From CAVCAD01 sp036653735 (GTDB lineage Bacteria; Bacillota_I; Bacilli_A; RF39; UBA660), in contig JAVVTI010000019.1 in NCBI GenBank assembly GCA_036653735.1, forward strand, positions 1 to 16,068: a stretch of 16,068 bases of DNA. Direction: 5' to 3'. Numbering within the stretch: the stretch's first letter is position 1; each line of letters starts with the position of its first letter. A program made the position numbers and the translations under genes. Below, piece after piece: positions 13,974 through 16,068 of this stretch. The notes under the pieces are model-generated. The model was not told the DNA's origin. It saw only the letters and a program-made list of their open reading frames with translations, and did no database searches.

Positions 13974-14999
13974 ATTAAATGTTATATTACAAGTTTCATT
14001 TGTTTTGACTGTTTTTATTTCTAGTACTAGTTTATTATTTGCTATAGTTTTAGTAAAATTATCACAGCCATTTGCTACGTAATCATCTGTTAAATATCCA
14101 TCACTAGGAGTTAAAGTAAATGTTTTGGTTTTATTATATTCTAGTTTTATAGGTGATTTAACATCAGATGTTCCATTAGTAACTGATAAGTTTATATCAA
14201 ATGTTAGGGGTTTAAATGTTACTGTGCAAGATGTATTATCTGTAACTTTTGTAACTGTAAATTTATCATTTATCCATGTACCGTTTTGTTTATTAGTACA
14301 TGTTATTACTGGAGTACCATATCCTATACTTGGTGTAACTGTTGCATTTGCGTTTTCTCCATGTTTAATAGTTAATGATGAAGCTCCTGATCCATTTTCT
14401 ACTAGGGTTTTAACTTCATAGTTACTTATTTCAAAGTTTACTGTGCATAGTGTATTTTCTTTTATATTTTTAATAGTTAGTTCTTTGTTTTCTTTATCCC
14501 AGCTTATTTCATTATTACTGTTGCATGAAGCATCTTTATAGCTATAGCCTTCTTTAGGAAGTATTTCTTGTATAAAGTCTGCTGTGGTTGCACCTTTTTT
14601 ATTTGCTTTATATATTCCTGTTTGATCTGGTGTAATATTTGCTATTGAACCATTTTCTATTTTAAATGACATTTCGAATTCTGTAGATACAAAGTATATT
14701 TTGCATGTTGTATTAGCTGTTAGTACAGGAGTAAAACTCCATTTTTCATTATCCCATGATCCTTCTACTCTATTAGTGCATGAGTATCTTGAGTATGATA
14801 CGCTATTTTTATCTTTTTCATTCTTAGGTATAGCTGTTACTTCTTTATCATCTAATAAATATACATATGTAGCTTTATATTTAGTAACAGGTGGTTTTTC
14901 TTTTTTAGAATTTCTTTCTAATAATCCTATAATACCTGCTGTAAATGATAGTACAATAAATGTACAAAGTGTAATAATAATAATATTTTTGTTTTTCAT
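13953..14999 (-). CDS. Membrane-anchored protein with four cysteine-paired InlB-B-like repeats
   Basis: A 348-residue protein of unknown function. An N-terminal hydrophobic helix (about 5-27) acts as signal anchor, followed by a charged linker (29-40). The rest is four tandem repeats of about 65-85 residues. Each has the pattern C-x-N ... W or K ... (V/I)-x2-NTxC-x-(I/V)-x-F, with cysteine pairs C74/C99, C159/C185, C234/C258 and C312/C337, always 24-26 apart. ENGS/TNGTS and P-x-GY turns resemble divergent InlB B-repeats (Flg_new type). The evenly spaced pairs suggest one intra-repeat disulfide each outside the cell. No LPxTG, lipobox or enzymatic motif is seen. The ATG at 14999 follows AAAGGGAAG by 6 bases; an ATG 15 bases upstream precedes the SD and is unlikely. 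Adhesin or surface structural role is only inferred. Confidence 0.75.
   Translation of the reverse strand: MKNKNIIIITLCTFIVLSFTAGIIGLLERNSKKEKPPVTKYKATYVYLLDDKEVTAIPKNEKDKNSVSYSRYSCTNRVEGSWDNEKWSFTPVLTANTTCKIYFVSTEFEMSFKIENGSIANITPDQTGIYKANKKGATTADFIQEILPKEGYSYKDASCNSNNEISWDKENKELTIKNIKENTLCTVNFEISNYEVKTLVENGSGASSLTIKHGENANATVTPSIGYGTPVITCTNKQNGTWINDKFTVTKVTDNTSCTVTFKPLTFDINLSVTNGTSDVKSPIKLEYNKTKTFTLTPSDGYLTDDYVANGCDNFTKTIANNKLVLEIKTVKTNETCNITFNKATPKP
13971..14882 (-). repeat. Four tandem protein-level repeats within the anchored surface protein
   Basis: Approximate units on the minus strand are 14882-14688, 14687-14433, 14432-14208 and 14207-13971. They share the cysteine spacing and the NTxC-x-(I/V)-x-F closing motif but are too diverged to show as DNA repeats, so the duplication is old. 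Confidence 0.7.
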
Positions 15000-15040
15000 A
15001 ATCTTCCCTTTCATTAATTATATTCTTTTTTCATAATATA

Positions 15041-15069
15041 ATTTTATTATTATATACTATATTTGTCAA
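15041..15069 (-). promoter_or_regulatory. Promoter of the four-repeat protein gene
   Basis: On the minus strand a perfect TTGACA (15069-15064) is followed after 17 bases by TAAAAT (15046-15041), 5/6 to consensus. The start would be near 15034, leaving about 35 bases of leader that include the AAAGGGAAG ribosome site at 15011-15003. Confidence 0.75.
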
Positions 15070-15098
15070 GATATGATTTTTATGATTGACAAATATAG
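15057..15098. repeat. Perfect 13-bp inverted repeat spanning both divergent -35 boxes
   Basis: CTATATTTGTCAA (15057-15069) and TTGACAAATATAG (15086-15098) are exact reverse complements separated by 16 bases. Each arm contains the TTGACA of one of the two divergent promoters, plus seven further symmetric bases beyond the hexamer. Confidence 0.85.
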
Positions 15099-15114
15099 AT
15101 ACGTAGCGTATAAT
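15086..15114 (+). promoter_or_regulatory. Consensus sigma-A promoter of rplM-rpsI
   Basis: TTGACA (15086-15091) and TATAAT (15109-15114) are both perfect consensus hexamers with an optimal 17-base spacer. This is the strongest promoter in the window. Transcription would begin near 15121. Confidence 0.92.
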
Positions 15115-15120
15115 CAATTC

Positions 15121-15181
15121 TGGTACATTTAATTACTTAAGTGGCTGTGGGAAGGCTATGAATGGTAATATAAAGAAGGAG
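15121..15181 (+). promoter_or_regulatory. L13-type ribosomal protein leader
   Basis: The 66-base leader between the rplM promoter and its ATG carries a closing helix ATTAC/GTAAT (15132-15136 with 15165-15169) around a G-rich core (GTGGCTGTGGGAAGGCTATG). It stops just before the SD AAGGAG (15176-15181). Family knowledge: an L13 leader motif is described upstream of rplM-rpsI in low-GC Gram-positives (Rfam L13_leader), thought to mediate autoregulation. Position and size fit; membership was not tested with a covariance model. Confidence 0.6.
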
Positions 15182-15186
15182 ATTTA

Positions 15187-15615
15187 ATGAAAACATTTAT
15201 GCAAAGAAAAGAAGATGTTTCTCGTAATTGGTATATTATTGATGCTGAAAATCAAGTTTTAGGTAGAGTAGCATCAAAAGCTGCATTTTTATTACGTGGT
15301 AAACATAAACCTACTTATACACCTCATATTGATGGTGGAGATAATATTATTATTATTAATGCAAGTAAGGTTGTACTAACTGGAGATAAGCTTGATAAGA
15401 AGATTTATTATAATCATAGTGGTTATCCTAGTGGTCTTAGAGAAAGAACTGCTAAAGTAATGAAGGAAAGATATCCAGTAGAAATGGTTGAAAGAGCTGT
15501 TAAGGGAATGCTTCCTAATGGAAGACTAGGTAGACAAATGTATAAGAAATTATTTGTTTATGCTGGAAGTGAACATAACCAAGAAGCACAAAAACCAGTT
15601 AAGATGGAAGTATAG
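15187..15615 (+). CDS. rplM: 50S ribosomal protein L13
   Basis: A 142-residue L13 of standard length. The signatures WYIIDAENQVLGRVAS near residues 14-29, LLRGKHKPTYTPHIDGGD, NASKVVLTGDK, YYNHSGYPSGL and GMLPNGRLGRQMYKKLFVY are all present. It is an early-assembling large-subunit protein. The ATG is 5 bases after AAGGAG. The stop is followed by rpsI after 10 bases, the standard rplM-rpsI pair. Confidence 0.97.
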   Translation: MKTFMQRKEDVSRNWYIIDAENQVLGRVASKAAFLLRGKHKPTYTPHIDGGDNIIIINASKVVLTGDKLDKKIYYNHSGYPSGLRERTAKVMKERYPVEMVERAVKGMLPNGRLGRQMYKKLFVYAGSEHNQEAQKPVKMEV

Positions 15616-15625
15616 AGGAGGAATT

Positions 15626-16033
15626 ATGGCTAAGAGTAAAGAAAAAGAATTAGTTTATAAAGCTAGTGGAAGAAGAAAAAGAAGCTGTGCTCAAGTAACT
15701 ATGAAAGAAGGTAAAGGAGTAATTCTTGTTAATGGTGTAAAAATAGAAGAATATATGCCTTATGAAACACTTATTACTAATTTAAAACAACCTCTTGTTC
15801 TTACTGAGACAGATGGTAAATTTGATATTAGTGTTGTAGCTAAAGGTGGAGGCTTTAATGGTCAAACTGGTGCTATAAGACTTGCTATATCTAAAGCATT
15901 AATGGATTTTGATGCAGAACTTAGAGCTGTACTTAAATCTAATGGTATGATTACTAGAGATGCTAGAATTAAAGAACGTAAGAAATATGGTCTTAAGAAG
16001 GCTCGTAGAGCACCTCAATTTAGTAAGAGATAA
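15626..16033 (+). CDS. rpsI: 30S ribosomal protein S9
   Basis: A 135-residue S9. YKASGRRKRSCAQV is near the N-terminus, the GGGFNGQTGAIRLAISKAL segment is central, and the basic tail RDARIKERKKYGLKKARRAPQFSKR ends in the invariant S-K-R whose terminal residues contact P-site tRNA. The ATG at 15626 is chosen because AGAGGAGG (15614-15621) lies 4 bases upstream; a longer in-frame reading back to 15554 would run within rplM without an SD. Confidence 0.97.
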   Translation: MAKSKEKELVYKASGRRKRSCAQVTMKEGKGVILVNGVKIEEYMPYETLITNLKQPLVLTETDGKFDISVVAKGGGFNGQTGAIRLAISKALMDFDAELRAVLKSNGMITRDARIKERKKYGLKKARRAPQFSKR

Positions 16034-16040
16034 TGATTAT

Positions 16041-16063
16041 AAAAGTGCTTTGGCACTTTTTTT
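16041..16063 (+). terminator. Terminator of rplM-rpsI
   Basis: AAAAGTGC (16041-16048) pairs with GCACTTTT (16053-16060) around a TTTG loop and runs into a T tract up to 16063, 7 bases after the rpsI stop. Confidence 0.9.
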
Positions 16064-16068
16064 ATGTA

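Overview
The window comes from a low-GC, Firmicute-type genome. Coding is strongly A/T-biased, Shine-Dalgarno (SD) sites are purine-rich, and several intergenic regions carry AT-rich sigma-A-type promoters and hairpin-plus-U terminators. Tryptophan is read from TGG (for example in the CysRS and L13 genes) and TGA ends two genes, so this is genetic code 11 and not the Mycoplasma/Spiroplasma code. The short intergenic gaps, frequent start/stop overlaps and gene content suit a reduced-genome Bacilli lineage, such as an uncultured gut RF39/RFN20-like or Acholeplasma-related organism. That placement is inference.

Region 1 (1-5680, + strand) is an origin-proximal housekeeping cluster: parA(soj)-parB(spo0J)-yyzM(DUF951)-AbgT-family transporter-ychF, then a promoter and structured leader, then rpsF-ssb-rpsR and a bidirectional terminator. 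The order matches the soj-spo0J...yyzM-ychF-rpsF-ssbA-rpsR arrangement of Bacillus subtilis, but a transporter gene is inserted between yyzM and ychF with overlaps on both sides.

Region 2 (5679-15000, - strand) reads, in its own 5'->3' direction: a membrane-anchored four-repeat cysteine-paired protein, its terminator, dusB-lysS (4-base overlap), terminator, an ion-transporter-superfamily permease, terminator, a ClpC-like AAA+ protein, cysS, and a YugP-type membrane zinc peptidase (1-base overlap). The order dusB-lysS-clpC-cysS looks like a collapsed form of the B. subtilis dusB-lysS-ctsR-mcsA-mcsB-clpC-radA-...-gltX-cysE-cysS region. The ClpC-like protein has a second ATPase domain whose catalytic residues appear lost, while its pore loop and ClpP-docking loop remain.

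Region 3 (15000-16068) is a divergent promoter region in which the two -35 boxes sit in the arms of a perfect 13-bp inverted repeat. It is followed by an L13-type ribosomal leader, rplM-rpsI and a terminator. There are no tRNA or rRNA genes, insertion sequences, CRISPR arrays or phage genes, and no gene-free stretch over 300 bases; the longest is the 187-base divergent region. Most of the window is ordinary core genome. The parts worth a second look are the degenerate ClpC, the cysteine-paired repeat protein, the palindromic divergent promoter, the SD-sequestering rpsF leader and the near-leaderless dusB promoter.
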